Source of the DNA: Thermaerobacter marianensis DSM 12885
GTDB taxonomy: Bacteria > Bacillota > Sulfobacillia > Thermaerobacterales > Thermaerobacteraceae
Length of the DNA stretch: 64,000 nt
Assembly: GCF_000184705.1 (NCBI RefSeq)
Contig: NC_014831.1
Coordinates: 1,550,001-1,614,000, forward strand
Reading direction: 5' to 3'
In this document: positions 27,815 through 36,616 of the stretch, piece after piece
Layout: each line of letters opens with the position of its first letter
Numbering within the stretch: position 1 is the stretch's first letter
Program-made: the position numbers and the translations under genes
Notes under the pieces: generated by a model
What the model was told of the DNA's origin: nothing
Databases searched by the model: none
The model's input: the letters and a program-made list of their open reading frames with translations, nothing else

Positions 27815-27846
27815 GGCAGGGGACGGCGCGGGAGCCGTCCCCTGCC
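27815..27846 (+). other. Intercistronic hairpin between the binding protein and ATPase genes
   Basis: GGCAGGGGACGGC (27815-27827) and GCCGTCCCCTGCC (27834-27846) make a perfect 13-bp stem with loop GCGGGA. There is no following T-run. A palindrome CGAACGTTCG lies upstream at 27781-27790. Such hairpins often stabilise the upstream lipoprotein mRNA and reduce read-through to the ABC genes. Confidence 0.6.
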
Positions 27847-27881
27847 CGTGCCCGGGGGCCGCGGCGCAGGGAGGTGCGGCT

Positions 27882-29411
27882 GTGGCAGACGCCGAGTGGA
27901 TGCTGGAAGCGCGCCACATCACCAAGCGATTCCCGGGTCTCGTTGCCAACGACGATGTCAGCTTCGCCGTGCGCCGCGGCGAGATCCACGCGGTGGTCGG
28001 TGAGAACGGCGCCGGCAAGTCGACCTTGATGAAGATCCTGGCAGGCCTGTACGAGCCCGATGCCGGGGAGATCCGGCTCGAAGGCCGGCCGGTGCGCCTG
28101 CGTGGCCCGCGCCATGCCGCGCAGCTGGGCATCGGCATGGTCCACCAGCACTTCATGCTGGTGCCCCGCTTCACCGTGATCGAAAACGTGGTGCTGGGAA
28201 GCGAGCCCGGTTCGGCCGGCCGGCTGGACCTGGCGGCCGCCCGCGCCCGGGTGGAGGAGCTGGCCCGGCGGTATCGCCTGGAGGTCGACCCCGACGCCCG
28301 GGTGGCGGACCTGTCGGTGGGCCAGCAGCAGCGGGTGGAGATCCTGAAGGTGCTCTACCGCGGCGCGCAGGTGCTGATCCTGGACGAGCCCACGGCCGTC
28401 CTGGTCCCCCAGGAGGTGGAACAGCTCTTCCGCCATCTGGAGGAGCTGCGCCAGCAGGGCAAGACGGTGCTGTTCATCAGCCACAAGCTGGACGAAGTCC
28501 TGGCCATCGCCGACCGCATCACCGTGCTGCGCCGCGGGCGCGTGGTGGGCACCGTGGCAGCGCGCCAGGCGACCAAGGCGCAGCTGGCGGAGATGATGGT
28601 CGGCCGGCCCGTGCTCTTCCGGCTCGACCGGCCGGAGCCGCCCGCCCTGGACGATCCGGCCCCGCTGCTGGCCCTGGAGGAGGTCACCTGCCTGGAGGGC
28701 GGGCGGGCCGTCATCGACGGCGTGTCCCTGGTCGTGCGGCCCGGGGAGATCTACGCCATCGCCGGCGTGGAGGGCAACGGCCAGGCGGAGCTGCTGCAGG
28801 TGGTCACGGGCCTGCGGCCGGTGACCCGCGGCCGCGTCCGGCTGTTCGGCGAGGACGCCGCCGCCTGGAGCGTCGCCCGCCGCCGCGCGGCCGGCATGGC
28901 GGTGATCCCCGAAGACCGGCACCGGCAGGCCCTGGTGCTGCCCATGACGGTGTGGGAGAACGCCATGCTGGGCAGCCACCGCGATCCCGGCTGGCGGCGG
29001 GGCCCGTTCTACCGCCTGGCGGCCCTCCGCCGCCGCGTCGCCGCCCAGATCGGCCGGTACGACGTGCGCACCCCGTCCCTGGATGTGCCCGTGGCCGCCC
29101 TCTCGGGCGGCAACCAGCAGAAGCTGATCCTGGCCCGGGAGCTGGAGCGGGACCCGCGGCTGATCGTGGCGGCCCAGCCCACGCGGGGCCTGGACGTGGG
29201 CGCCATCGAGTTCGTCTGGAGCCAGCTGCTGGCCGCGCGGGCGCGGGGGCTGGGCGTGCTGCTCATCTCCGCCGACCTGGAGGAGATCCTGGCCCTGGCG
29301 GACCGGATCGGCGTGCTGGCACGGGGCCGGCTGGTGGGCGAGTTGCCGCGGGACGAGGCGACCCCGGAGCGGCTGGGCCGGCTGATGCTGGCGGGAGGTG
29401 AACCGGCATGA
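27882..29411 (+). CDS. BMP-type ABC importer ATPase with two nucleotide-binding domains
   Basis: This 509-residue protein is a tandem ABC ATPase of the sugar/nucleoside class. The first domain is complete: G-E-N-G-A-G-K-S-T, L-S-V-G-Q-Q-Q-R, L-I-L-D-E-P-T-A-V-L and S-H-K-L-D-E-V. The second has the usual degenerate Walker A of this family (G-V-E-G-N-G-Q-A-E, no Lys) with L-S-G-G-N-Q-Q-K and Q-P-T-R-G-L-D-V-G-A. GTG at 27882 follows GGGAGGTG. Its stop overlaps the next permease start (ATGA). It powers uptake with the two permeases that follow. Confidence 0.93.
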   Translation: MADAEWMLEARHITKRFPGLVANDDVSFAVRRGEIHAVVGENGAGKSTLMKILAGLYEPDAGEIRLEGRPVRLRGPRHAAQLGIGMVHQHFMLVPRFTVIENVVLGSEPGSAGRLDLAAARARVEELARRYRLEVDPDARVADLSVGQQQRVEILKVLYRGAQVLILDEPTAVLVPQEVEQLFRHLEELRQQGKTVLFISHKLDEVLAIADRITVLRRGRVVGTVAARQATKAQLAEMMVGRPVLFRLDRPEPPALDDPAPLLALEEVTCLEGGRAVIDGVSLVVRPGEIYAIAGVEGNGQAELLQVVTGLRPVTRGRVRLFGEDAAAWSVARRRAAGMAVIPEDRHRQALVLPMTVWENAMLGSHRDPGWRRGPFYRLAALRRRVAAQIGRYDVRTPSLDVPVAALSGGNQQKLILARELERDPRLIVAAQPTRGLDVGAIEFVWSQLLAARARGLGVLLISADLEEILALADRIGVLARGRLVGELPRDEATPERLGRLMLAGGEPA

Positions 29412-30586
29412 ACCGCATCGCCCGCGGCCTGCTCTACGCCGCCGTTCCCGTGGCCGCCCTGGTGCTGGCGGCGCTGATCGGCGCGGTGGTGGTGCTGGTG
29501 ACGGGCGGCCACCCGCTGGAAGTCCTGCAGGTCATGCTGCGCTACAACCTGTCGAGCCCCGACAGCATCGCCGGGATCCTCTCGCGCATGACGCCGCTGA
29601 TCCTGTCGGGGCTGGCCGTCGCCCTCAGCTTCCGGGCCGGCCTGTTCAACATCGGCGTCGAGGGCCAGTACCTGATGGGGGCCTTCACCGCCTCCCTGGC
29701 GGGCATCTACCTGGCGGGCCTGCCGGCCGTGCTCCACCTGCCGCTGACGGTGCTGGCAGGCATGGCGGGCGGCGTCCTGTGGGCGTGGCTCCCGGCCGAG
29801 CTGCGGGTGCGGCGCGGCGTCCATGAGGTCATCAGCACCATCATGCTGAACTTCGTGTCCACGGCGCTGCTGCTGTGGCTGATCGGCGACGTGTTCCTCG
29901 ACCCCACCCAGGGCGGCAGCACGCCGCGGGTGCGCATGTCCGAGATCGCCCCCACCGCCCGCATCCCGCGCATCCACGGGCTGGCCGAGCTGCTGGGCAT
30001 CCCGCTGCGGCCGTCGACGGCGCTGGACTGGTTCTTCCCGGTGGCGCTGGCCGTGGCCGCCGGCGTATACCTCCTGCTATGGCGCACGCCCTTCGGCTTC
30101 GAGCTGCGGGCGGTGGGGCTCAACCCGCAGGCGGCGCGGGCCGCCGGGATCCCCGTCGAGGCCACCCTGCGCAAGGCGTTCCTGCTCAGCGGCGCCCTGG
30201 CGGGGCTCGTCGGCATGTCGGACCTTTTGGGCTACTTCGGCTACCTGGACATCGACTTCCCCCGGGGCTACGGCTTCACCGGCATCGCCGTGGCGCTGCT
30301 GGGCGGCAACCACCCGGCAGGGGTGGTGTTGGCGGCCTTTCTCTTCGCCTTCCTGCAGCGGGGCGGCCTGGGCGTCCAGGCCCTGGCCGGCGTCCCGCGG
30401 GAGGTGATCACCGTGATGGAAGGCGTCATCATCCTGACGATGCTGATCACTGCGGCCGTGGCCGGGCGCTGGCTGCGGCGCTGGGAGCGGGCCCGCCTCC
30501 TGGCCGGCCAGGAGGGCGGGCGTGGGCCCGAGGGCTCCGCCGCTCCGGCAGCACCCGGAGAGGAGGGACAGCATGCCGGCGCATGA
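29408..30586 (+). CDS. BMP-type ABC importer permease 1
   Basis: The 392-residue protein has about ten membrane helices and family motifs: L-S-G-L-A-V-A-L-S-F-R-A-G-L-F-N-I-G-V-E-G-Q (split over the helix 2-3 loop), the loop E-V-I-S-T-I-M-L-N, and the coupling region R-A-V-G-L-N-P-Q-A-A-R-A-A-G-I. These match the RbsC-like permeases paired with BMP proteins. The C-terminal ~30 residues are Gly/Pro/Ala-rich and overlap the start of the second permease by 14 bases. Confidence 0.92.
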   Translation: MNRIARGLLYAAVPVAALVLAALIGAVVVLVTGGHPLEVLQVMLRYNLSSPDSIAGILSRMTPLILSGLAVALSFRAGLFNIGVEGQYLMGAFTASLAGIYLAGLPAVLHLPLTVLAGMAGGVLWAWLPAELRVRRGVHEVISTIMLNFVSTALLLWLIGDVFLDPTQGGSTPRVRMSEIAPTARIPRIHGLAELLGIPLRPSTALDWFFPVALAVAAGVYLLLWRTPFGFELRAVGLNPQAARAAGIPVEATLRKAFLLSGALAGLVGMSDLLGYFGYLDIDFPRGYGFTGIAVALLGGNHPAGVVLAAFLFAFLQRGGLGVQALAGVPREVITVMEGVIILTMLITAAVAGRWLRRWERARLLAGQEGGRGPEGSAAPAAPGEEGQHAGA

Positions 30587-31487
30587 GGGGACGTCGGTCG
30601 CCCTTTTGGCCAGCCTCCTGGCCCTGCTGGCCGCCACCCTGCGCCTCAGCCTCCCGGTGCTGATCACCAGCGTGGGGGCAACCTTCACCGAGCTGGGCGG
30701 CGTGGTGAACATCGGCCTGGAGGGCATGATGCTGGTCGGCGCCTTCGCGTCGGCCTGGGCGGGGATCACCTGGGGCCCCTTGGCCGGCATCGCGGCCGGC
30801 ATCGCGGCCGGCGGCCTCTTGGCCCTGGTCCACGCCGTGGCCGCGGTGCGCTTCCGGGTCGACCACATCGTCAGCGGGGTGGCCATCAACCTGCTGGCCG
30901 CCGGCCTGGTCCGCATCGGCAGCTACCGGGTCTTCGGCACCGCCACCACCTCGGGGCGCGTGGAGGGCCTGCCCCCCATCCCCGTTCCGTACCTGGGCGA
31001 CCTCTCGCCGCTGGTCGTGGTGGGCTTCCTCTTGATCGGCGTGGCGTGGTACGTTCAGCAGCGCACGCCCTTCGGCCTGCGGCTGCGCGCGTGCGGCGAG
31101 AACCCCCTGGCCGCCGACACCCTGGGCGTCAACGTCGAGGCGATGCGGGTGGCGGGCGTGGTCCTGAGCGGCATGCTGGCCGGGCTGGCGGGATCGTACC
31201 TGGTGGTGGAACTCAACCACGTGTACGTCGAGGGCATGACCCAGGGACGGGGTTTCGTGGCGCTGGCGGCGATGATCTTCGGCAACTGGACGCCCACGGG
31301 GGCTGCGCTGGCCTCGCTGCTGTTTGGCGCCGCCGAGGCGCTGTCCATCCGGGCCAACGTCGCCATCCCGTACCAGTTCCTGGAGATGGTGCCGTACGTG
31401 GTCACCCTGCTCGTCCTGGCCGGGGTCATGCGCCGGTCCACGCCGCCGGCGGCGGTGGGCACGCACTACAGCCGCGGCGACGAGTAA
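30573..31487 (+). CDS. BMP-type ABC importer permease 2
   Basis: The 304-residue protein is the second membrane subunit of the heterodimer. It shows S-V-G-A-T-F-T-E-L-G-G-V-V-N-I-G-L-E-G-M (across the same helix 2-3 loop), F-R-V-D-H-I-V-S-G-V-A-I-N, and the coupling sequence A-C-G-E-N-P-L-A-A-D-T-L-G-V-N. The start is the ATG at 30573 after AGGAGGG; the open frame extends upstream inside permease 1 and is a shadow there. It completes a four-gene operon of binding protein, ATPase and two permeases. No nucleoside-metabolising enzyme is adjacent. Confidence 0.92.
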   Translation: MPAHEGTSVALLASLLALLAATLRLSLPVLITSVGATFTELGGVVNIGLEGMMLVGAFASAWAGITWGPLAGIAAGIAAGGLLALVHAVAAVRFRVDHIVSGVAINLLAAGLVRIGSYRVFGTATTSGRVEGLPPIPVPYLGDLSPLVVVGFLLIGVAWYVQQRTPFGLRLRACGENPLAADTLGVNVEAMRVAGVVLSGMLAGLAGSYLVVELNHVYVEGMTQGRGFVALAAMIFGNWTPTGAALASLLFGAAEALSIRANVAIPYQFLEMVPYVVTLLVLAGVMRRSTPPAAVGTHYSRGDE

Positions 31488-31516
31488 AGGGCGCCCGGGG
31501 CCCGGCCCCGAGCCCA

Positions 31517-31553
31517 GCGCGGAGGGGACCGCCGGTGGCGGTCCCCTCCGCGC
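31517..31553 (+). terminator. Strong hairpin ending the BMP transporter operon
   Basis: A perfect 17-bp stem (31517-31533 with 31537-31553; core GGAGGGGACCGCC) closes on a GGT loop, 30 bp after the last stop. No U-tract follows, so it may act as an RNA 3'-end stabiliser or Rho-assisted terminator rather than a classical intrinsic one. Confidence 0.6.
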
Positions 31554-31666
31554 GAGACAGGGGGAGTACCCTGGGGATGGACTGTCGCAGCCGAAGGGTC
31601 CGGCCGGGACGACCGGCCCCGGCCGCTTACCGATACCTTTCGCAGGTTGCCAGGCGGTTGCGGGGG

Positions 31667-31738
31667 TCGCCCTGGCGGGGTCTGCCTGGCGGGGTCGCCC
31701 CACGCCGGTGGGGTTGCCCCGGTGGGCTCGCCCCGGCG
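31667..31738 (+). repeat. Degenerate short tandem repeat upstream of the ABC exporter
   Basis: Units TCGCCCTGGCGGGG (31667-31680) and TCTGCCTGGCGGGG (31681-31694) are followed by diverged versions beginning TCGCCCCACGCC, TTGCCCCGG and CTCGCCCCGG up to about 31738. The repeat lies in the 327-bp gap before the ABC exporter genes. It looks like slippage-derived sequence. Confidence 0.45.
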
Positions 31739-31755
31739 CCGCCCGGGAACTGTGC

Positions 31756-31761
31756 TATACT
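31756..31761 (+). promoter_or_regulatory. Probable -10 box for the ABC exporter operon
   Basis: TATACT in the AT-containing stretch TGCTATACTGATAG lies 54 bp before the TTG start. No good -35 hexamer is seen at 16-18 bp, so the promoter may be of the extended type or depend on an activator. Confidence 0.35.
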
Positions 31762-31814
31762 GATAGCTTGCCGGAATTTTCGGGAGACGGGGTAACCGGA
31801 AAGGATGGACCCCC

Positions 31815-33566
31815 TTGGGCAAGCGCACGGCCTTCCTCCTCCGCCTGATCCGCCCCTACTGGCACCGGTACGCCCTGGGCATCGCGGCGCTGGTGGCCAC
31901 CGATCTCCTGCAGCTGGCCATCCCGCGGCTGGTGGGCGCCTTCACCGACGCCCTGGACCGCGGCGCCCTCGACCTGGGCGGCGTGCTGCGCTACGCGGGG
32001 ATGATCGTCGGCCTGGCGGTGTTCGTCGGCGTGTTCCGCTACTTCTGGCGGATCTACGTGTTCGGCACCTCCTGGCACATCGAGCAGAAGATGCGGGAGC
32101 GGCTCTTCGGCCATCTGCTCACCCTCTCCGCCAACTACTTCAACCACCACAAGACCGGCGACCTCATGGCCCACGCCACCAACGACCTGCAGGCGGTGCG
32201 CATGGCCGTGGGTCCCGGCGTCCTGATGCTGGCCGATTCGCTCCTCATGAGCACCGGCACCCTGGCGGTGATGTTGCTGACCATCGACTGGCGGCTGACC
32301 CTCCTGGGTCTCTCGCCCCTGCCCCTGCTGGCCCTCTCCTCCTGGGGCTTGGGCCGGGCCATCCACGCCCGGTTCCGCCGGGTGCAGGACATCTTCAGCG
32401 ACCTGACCGACCGGGTGCAGGAGAACCTCTCGGGGATCCGCGTGGTCAAGGCCTTTGCCCGCTCCCGCGCGGAAGAAGAGGCCTTCGCCCGGGTCAACCG
32501 GCGCTACCTGGAGGCCAACCTGCACCTGCACCGCGTGGACGCCGCCTTCGACCCGCTGATCGACTTCCTGACGGGCCTGGGCTTCGTCATCGTCCTGGGG
32601 TACGGCGGCTCCCTGGTGCTGGACGGCATCATCAGCCTGGGCGACTTCGTCGCCTTCGTCAGCTATCTGGGCATGCTGGTCTGGCCCATGCTGGCGGTGG
32701 GCTGGGTGGTGAACCTGCTGGAGCGCGGGGCCGCCTCCATGGAGCGCATCGACGCCATCCTGGCGGAGCGGCCCGAGATCACCGACGCACCCCGTCCGGC
32801 GCCCGTCCCGCGGCTGGCGGGCCGGATCGAGATCCGCGACCTGACCTTCCGTTACCGGCCCGACCTGCCCCCTGCCCTGGAGAACCTGACGGTGACGGTC
32901 GAACCGGGCCGGACCCTGGCCCTGATCGGGCGCACGGGCTCGGGGAAGACCACCCTGGCCAACCTGCTGGTCCGGGTCTACGACCCGCCGGCCGGCACCG
33001 TGTTCATCGACGGGGTCGACGTGCGCCACATCCCCCTGGAGGTGCTGCGCCGGGACGTGGGCTACGTACCCCAGGACCACTTCCTCTTCTCCAAGACCAT
33101 CGCGGAGAACATCGCCTTTGCGCCTGGGCAGTGGAGCCGTGAGGCCGTCGAGGCAGCGGCCCGGGCCGCCCAGGTGGAAGAGGACATCCTCCGCTTCCCC
33201 AAGGGCTTCGACACCCCGGTGGGCGAGCGGGGCGTCACCCTCTCGGGCGGCCAGCGGCAGCGGATCAGCATCGCCCGGGCGCTGCTCAAGGACCCGCCCA
33301 TCCTGATCCTCGACGACTGTCTCTCGGCCGTCGACAGCCAGACGGAATCGCTTATCCTGGCACGGCTGCGCCAGGTCATGGCGCGCCGGACCACGATCCT
33401 GATCTCCCACCGGGTCTCCACGGTACAGCACGCCGACGAGATCCTGGTGCTGGACGGCGGCCGCGTGATCGAGCGCGGCACCCACCAGGAGCTGCTGGCC
33501 CGGCGCGGCGAGTACTACCGCCTCTACCAGCGCCAGCGGCTGGAGGAGCAGATCGCAGCGGAGTGA
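31815..33566 (+). CDS. Heterodimeric ABC exporter, subunit 1 (BmrC/YheI-like, degenerate site)
   Basis: The 583-residue half-transporter has six helices (residues ~15-300) followed by an ABC domain with Walker A G-R-T-G-S-G-K-T-T, signature L-S-G-G-Q-R-Q-R and Walker B I-L-I-L-D-D-C-L-S-A-V-D. The residue after the Walker B Asp is Asp, not the catalytic Glu. That is the known asymmetric feature of one partner in BmrCD/TM287-288-type exporters. TTG at 31815 follows AAAGGA. The cognate subunit is encoded next, and together they would export drugs or lipophilic compounds. Confidence 0.92.
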   Translation: MGKRTAFLLRLIRPYWHRYALGIAALVATDLLQLAIPRLVGAFTDALDRGALDLGGVLRYAGMIVGLAVFVGVFRYFWRIYVFGTSWHIEQKMRERLFGHLLTLSANYFNHHKTGDLMAHATNDLQAVRMAVGPGVLMLADSLLMSTGTLAVMLLTIDWRLTLLGLSPLPLLALSSWGLGRAIHARFRRVQDIFSDLTDRVQENLSGIRVVKAFARSRAEEEAFARVNRRYLEANLHLHRVDAAFDPLIDFLTGLGFVIVLGYGGSLVLDGIISLGDFVAFVSYLGMLVWPMLAVGWVVNLLERGAASMERIDAILAERPEITDAPRPAPVPRLAGRIEIRDLTFRYRPDLPPALENLTVTVEPGRTLALIGRTGSGKTTLANLLVRVYDPPAGTVFIDGVDVRHIPLEVLRRDVGYVPQDHFLFSKTIAENIAFAPGQWSREAVEAAARAAQVEEDILRFPKGFDTPVGERGVTLSGGQRQRISIARALLKDPPILILDDCLSAVDSQTESLILARLRQVMARRTTILISHRVSTVQHADEILVLDGGRVIERGTHQELLARRGEYYRLYQRQRLEEQIAAE

Positions 33567-33629
33567 TGCCGCCAGGGCGGTGGGCTATGGGTCGCGAAGG
33601 GAGCCAACGGAGGGAGCACCACGACGCCC

Positions 33630-35780
33630 ATGGACGCGTACCGGGAAGACGAACATCTGGGCAAGATCTACGACGGCCGCCTGATGCGGCGGCTCTTGGG
33701 CTACGCCCGGCCCCACATGGGGTGGATCCTGGTCAGCATCCTGCTGCTGCTGGCCGTGACGGCGGCTGACCTGGCGGGGCCCTTGCTGATCCGGACCGCC
33801 ATCGACCACCACCTGCGCGCCGCCGACCGGCCGCGCATCGCCCTGAACCCGGCGGACGTGGACCGGCTCCCCGCCGGCGTCCAGCAGGAGGCGGTGGCCT
33901 TTGAGGGCCGGTTCTTCGTGCGGGAGGACCGGTTGCCGGCGGACTTCACCATCCCCGGCGGCGCCGCCGCCCGCTACCAGGTGCTGGAGGCCGCGGACGG
34001 CCGGCACTACCTGGTCCAGGTGGGGGACGAACCGGTGACGGCACCGCCCGCGCAGTTGCAGGTCGACGCCCGCGACGGGGCCACGGTGCTGCTGGTTCCC
34101 GAACCGGGGGGAGGGCCGCGGGCCCTGCCCGCCCGCCTGCTGAGCCGGGCCGAACTGCACCAGTTCCGGCTGCCCGAGCGGGCCGCCGTCGCCCGCATCG
34201 CCGGGCTCTACCTGGCCCTGGCGGCCACGGCCTTCGTGCTGGCCTACACCCAGGGCTACCTGCTGCACCGGACGGCCCAGCGCATCGTCGCCCACATCCG
34301 CGCCCAGGTCTTCGGCCACCTGCAGCGCATGTCCCTCTCCTACTTCGACCGCAACCCCGTGGGCCGGCTGGTCACCCGGGTCACCAACGACGTGGAGACC
34401 TTGAACGAGATGTACACCAGCGTGGTGGTCAACCTCTTCCGCGACCTGTTCGTCCTGGTGGGCATCGCGGCCATCATGCTGGCCTTCAACCCGCGGCTGG
34501 CCCTGACGGCCTTCGCCGTGCTGCCCCTGGTGGTGGCGGCGGCGGCGGTCTTCCGTACCCAGGCCCGTGCCGCCTACCGGCAGATGCGGGTGCGGCTGGC
34601 GCGGATCAACGCCTTCCTGTCCGAGAACATCTCGGGCATGCGGATCATCCAGATCTTCCGCCGCGAGCGGGAGCAGTTCGCCGAGTTCGACGAGATCAAC
34701 CGGTCGTATCTGCAGGCCACCTTGCGGCACGTGACGATCTTCGCCGTGTTCCGGCCGGTGATTGACTTCCTCTCCTCCCTGGCCCTGGCCCTGGTGGTGG
34801 CCTACGGCGGCGCCCAGGTGCTGGGCCGGCAGCTGGAGCTGGGCGTGCTGGTGGCGTTCATCCAGTACGTGCAGCGGTTCTTCCGGCCCATCACGGAGCT
34901 GGCGGAGAAGTTCAACATCCTGCAGTCGGCCATGGCGTCGGCCGAGCGCATCTTCGGCGTGCTGGACACGCCGCCGGCCATCGTCGACCCGGTCCGGCCG
35001 CGGCTGCCCGCCCGGGTGCGCGGGGCGGTGGAGTTCGATCACGTCTGGTTTGCCTACCGGGACGAGGAGTGGGTGCTTCAGGATGTCTCCTTCAAGGTCG
35101 AACCCGGCGAGACGGTGGCCTTCGTCGGCCACACCGGCGCCGGCAAGACGTCCATCCTGAGCCTGATGAGCCGCTTCTACGACGTGCAGCGCGGGGCGGT
35201 GCGGGTGGACGGCATCGACGTGCGGGAGTGGCCCCAGGAGGAGCTGCGCCGGCACATCGCCGTGGTCCAGCAGGACGTCTTCCTGTTCACGGGCACCATC
35301 CGCGACAACATCCGCCTGTGGAACCCCGAGATCTCCGACGCGGAGGTGGAACGGGCGGCGCGGCTCACCCGGGCCGACGCCTTCATCCGCCGGCTGCCCC
35401 GCGGCTACGACGAGCCCGTGACCGAGCGGGGCTCGACCCTGTCGGCGGGACAGCGGCAGCTGCTGGCCTTCGCCCGCGCCCTGGCCTACGACCCCGCCAT
35501 CCTGGTGCTGGACGAGGCCACGGCCAACATCGACACCGAGACGGAGCAGCTGATCCAGGAGGCGCTGCGCCAGCTGACCCGGGGTCGCACGACCCTGATC
35601 GTCGCCCACCGGCTCTCGACCATCCAGCACGCCGACCGCATCATCGTGCTGCACCGCGGCCGCATCCGTGAGATGGGCACCCACCAGGAGCTGCTGGCCC
35701 GGGGCGGCCTCTATCACCGGCTGTGGATGTTGCAGCATGGGGAGCAGGAGGGCCTGGCGGCCGTGGGGCAGGGCGATTGA
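33630..35780 (+). CDS. Heterodimeric ABC exporter, subunit 2 (BmrD/YheH-like) with extracytoplasmic insert
   Basis: The 716-residue subunit has a canonical Walker B I-L-V-L-D-E-A-T-A-N-I-D with the catalytic Glu, Walker A G-H-T-G-A-G-K-T-S, and the variant signature L-S-A-G-Q-R-Q-L. This complements the degenerate site of subunit 1. Between helices 1 and 2 there is an insertion of ~125 residues (about 65-190), probably extracytoplasmic, which makes it longer than a typical 580-670-residue partner. Its ATG at 33630 lies 64 bp after subunit 1, with GGAGGGAGC upstream. Confidence 0.92.
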   Translation: MDAYREDEHLGKIYDGRLMRRLLGYARPHMGWILVSILLLLAVTAADLAGPLLIRTAIDHHLRAADRPRIALNPADVDRLPAGVQQEAVAFEGRFFVREDRLPADFTIPGGAAARYQVLEAADGRHYLVQVGDEPVTAPPAQLQVDARDGATVLLVPEPGGGPRALPARLLSRAELHQFRLPERAAVARIAGLYLALAATAFVLAYTQGYLLHRTAQRIVAHIRAQVFGHLQRMSLSYFDRNPVGRLVTRVTNDVETLNEMYTSVVVNLFRDLFVLVGIAAIMLAFNPRLALTAFAVLPLVVAAAAVFRTQARAAYRQMRVRLARINAFLSENISGMRIIQIFRREREQFAEFDEINRSYLQATLRHVTIFAVFRPVIDFLSSLALALVVAYGGAQVLGRQLELGVLVAFIQYVQRFFRPITELAEKFNILQSAMASAERIFGVLDTPPAIVDPVRPRLPARVRGAVEFDHVWFAYRDEEWVLQDVSFKVEPGETVAFVGHTGAGKTSILSLMSRFYDVQRGAVRVDGIDVREWPQEELRRHIAVVQQDVFLFTGTIRDNIRLWNPEISDAEVERAARLTRADAFIRRLPRGYDEPVTERGSTLSAGQRQLLAFARALAYDPAILVLDEATANIDTETEQLIQEALRQLTRGRTTLIVAHRLSTIQHADRIIVLHRGRIREMGTHQELLARGGLYHRLWMLQHGEQEGLAAVGQGD

Positions 35781-35889
35781 AGCCGGCCGGCGCGGCCTGC
35801 GGGATCGGCAGGCAGGCCCCGCAGCGGCGGCGAAGTGATTTGGTATAGCGTCGACCCCGCGACGACCTGTACGGTGAAGGAGGGCGGCC

Positions 35890-36600
35890 ATGCTCCAGGA
35901 AGCGGACGGTCCTTCCTACGGGCCGGGTACACCCGGCCGCGCGGACGCACTCGGTCCATCCACCGCCGGCGGGCCCCAAGCGGTGCCCGGCCAGCCGCCC
36001 CTGCGGGTGGCGGTGATCGGCGATTCCGGCGCCGTCTCGGCCGAACTGCGGGAGGCGGCCCGCGCCACGGGCCGCGCCCTGGCTCGCCTGGGCGTCGTGG
36101 TGCTCAGCGGCGGCCGCGACGGGGTGATGGCGGCGGTCTCGCAAGGGGCGTGGGAAGCCGGCGGCCTCACCGTCGGGATCCTGCCCGGCGATGATCCCCG
36201 GGAGGGCAACGCCTGGCTCACGGTACCCCTGACCACGGGCCTGGGGATGGAGTGGCGCAGCCTGGTGCTGATCCACGCCGCCGATGCCGTGCTGATGATG
36301 GGCGGGGGCAACGGGACCCTCGGCGAGCTGTCGGCCGCCTACCTCAACGGGCGCCCCGTGGTGATCCTGGCGGCCACCGGCGGGTGGTCGGACCGCATCC
36401 GCCCGGCCCTGCTGGAGGGTCGCTACCTGGACCACCGGCGGATCGTTCCCCTGGAGTTTGCCGCCACGCCGGAGGAAGCCGCCGCCCGGGCCGTCCACCT
36501 GGCGCGGCAGTTCCGGCAGCGGTACTTCCCCGGCGCCGCCCGCTGGCGCGGCCTGGGCGAGGCGGGAGAGGGTGCGGGCGACGTGGTGACACCGGCCTGA
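35890..36600 (+). CDS. SLOG/Rossmann-fold protein, TIGR00725-like (LOG or Moco-carrier related)
   Basis: The 236-residue protein has a ~36-residue low-complexity lead, then a Rossmann-like domain: R-V-A-V-I-G-D-S-G, L-S-G-G-R-D-G-V-M-A-A-V, G-I-L-P-G-D-D, and M-M-G-G-G-N-G-T-L-G-E-L, the counterpart of the P-G-G-x-G-T-x-x-E nucleotide site in LOG proteins. Such proteins include cytokinin-type phosphoribohydrolases and molybdenum-cofactor carriers. The residues here favour the TIGR00725 group, whose function is not firmly known. GAAGGAGGG precedes the ATG. It is convergent with the small unknown gene downstream. Confidence 0.8.
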   Translation: MLQEADGPSYGPGTPGRADALGPSTAGGPQAVPGQPPLRVAVIGDSGAVSAELREAARATGRALARLGVVVLSGGRDGVMAAVSQGAWEAGGLTVGILPGDDPREGNAWLTVPLTTGLGMEWRSLVLIHAADAVLMMGGGNGTLGELSAAYLNGRPVVILAATGGWSDRIRPALLEGRYLDHRRIVPLEFAATPEEAAARAVHLARQFRQRYFPGAARWRGLGEAGEGAGDVVTPA

Positions 36601-36616
36601 CCGCTTCCCTGCCCCG

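Noticed and set aside
31667-31738. CRISPR array
   Set aside because: Units are contiguous, ~14 bp, degenerate and lack spacers; no cas gene in the window.
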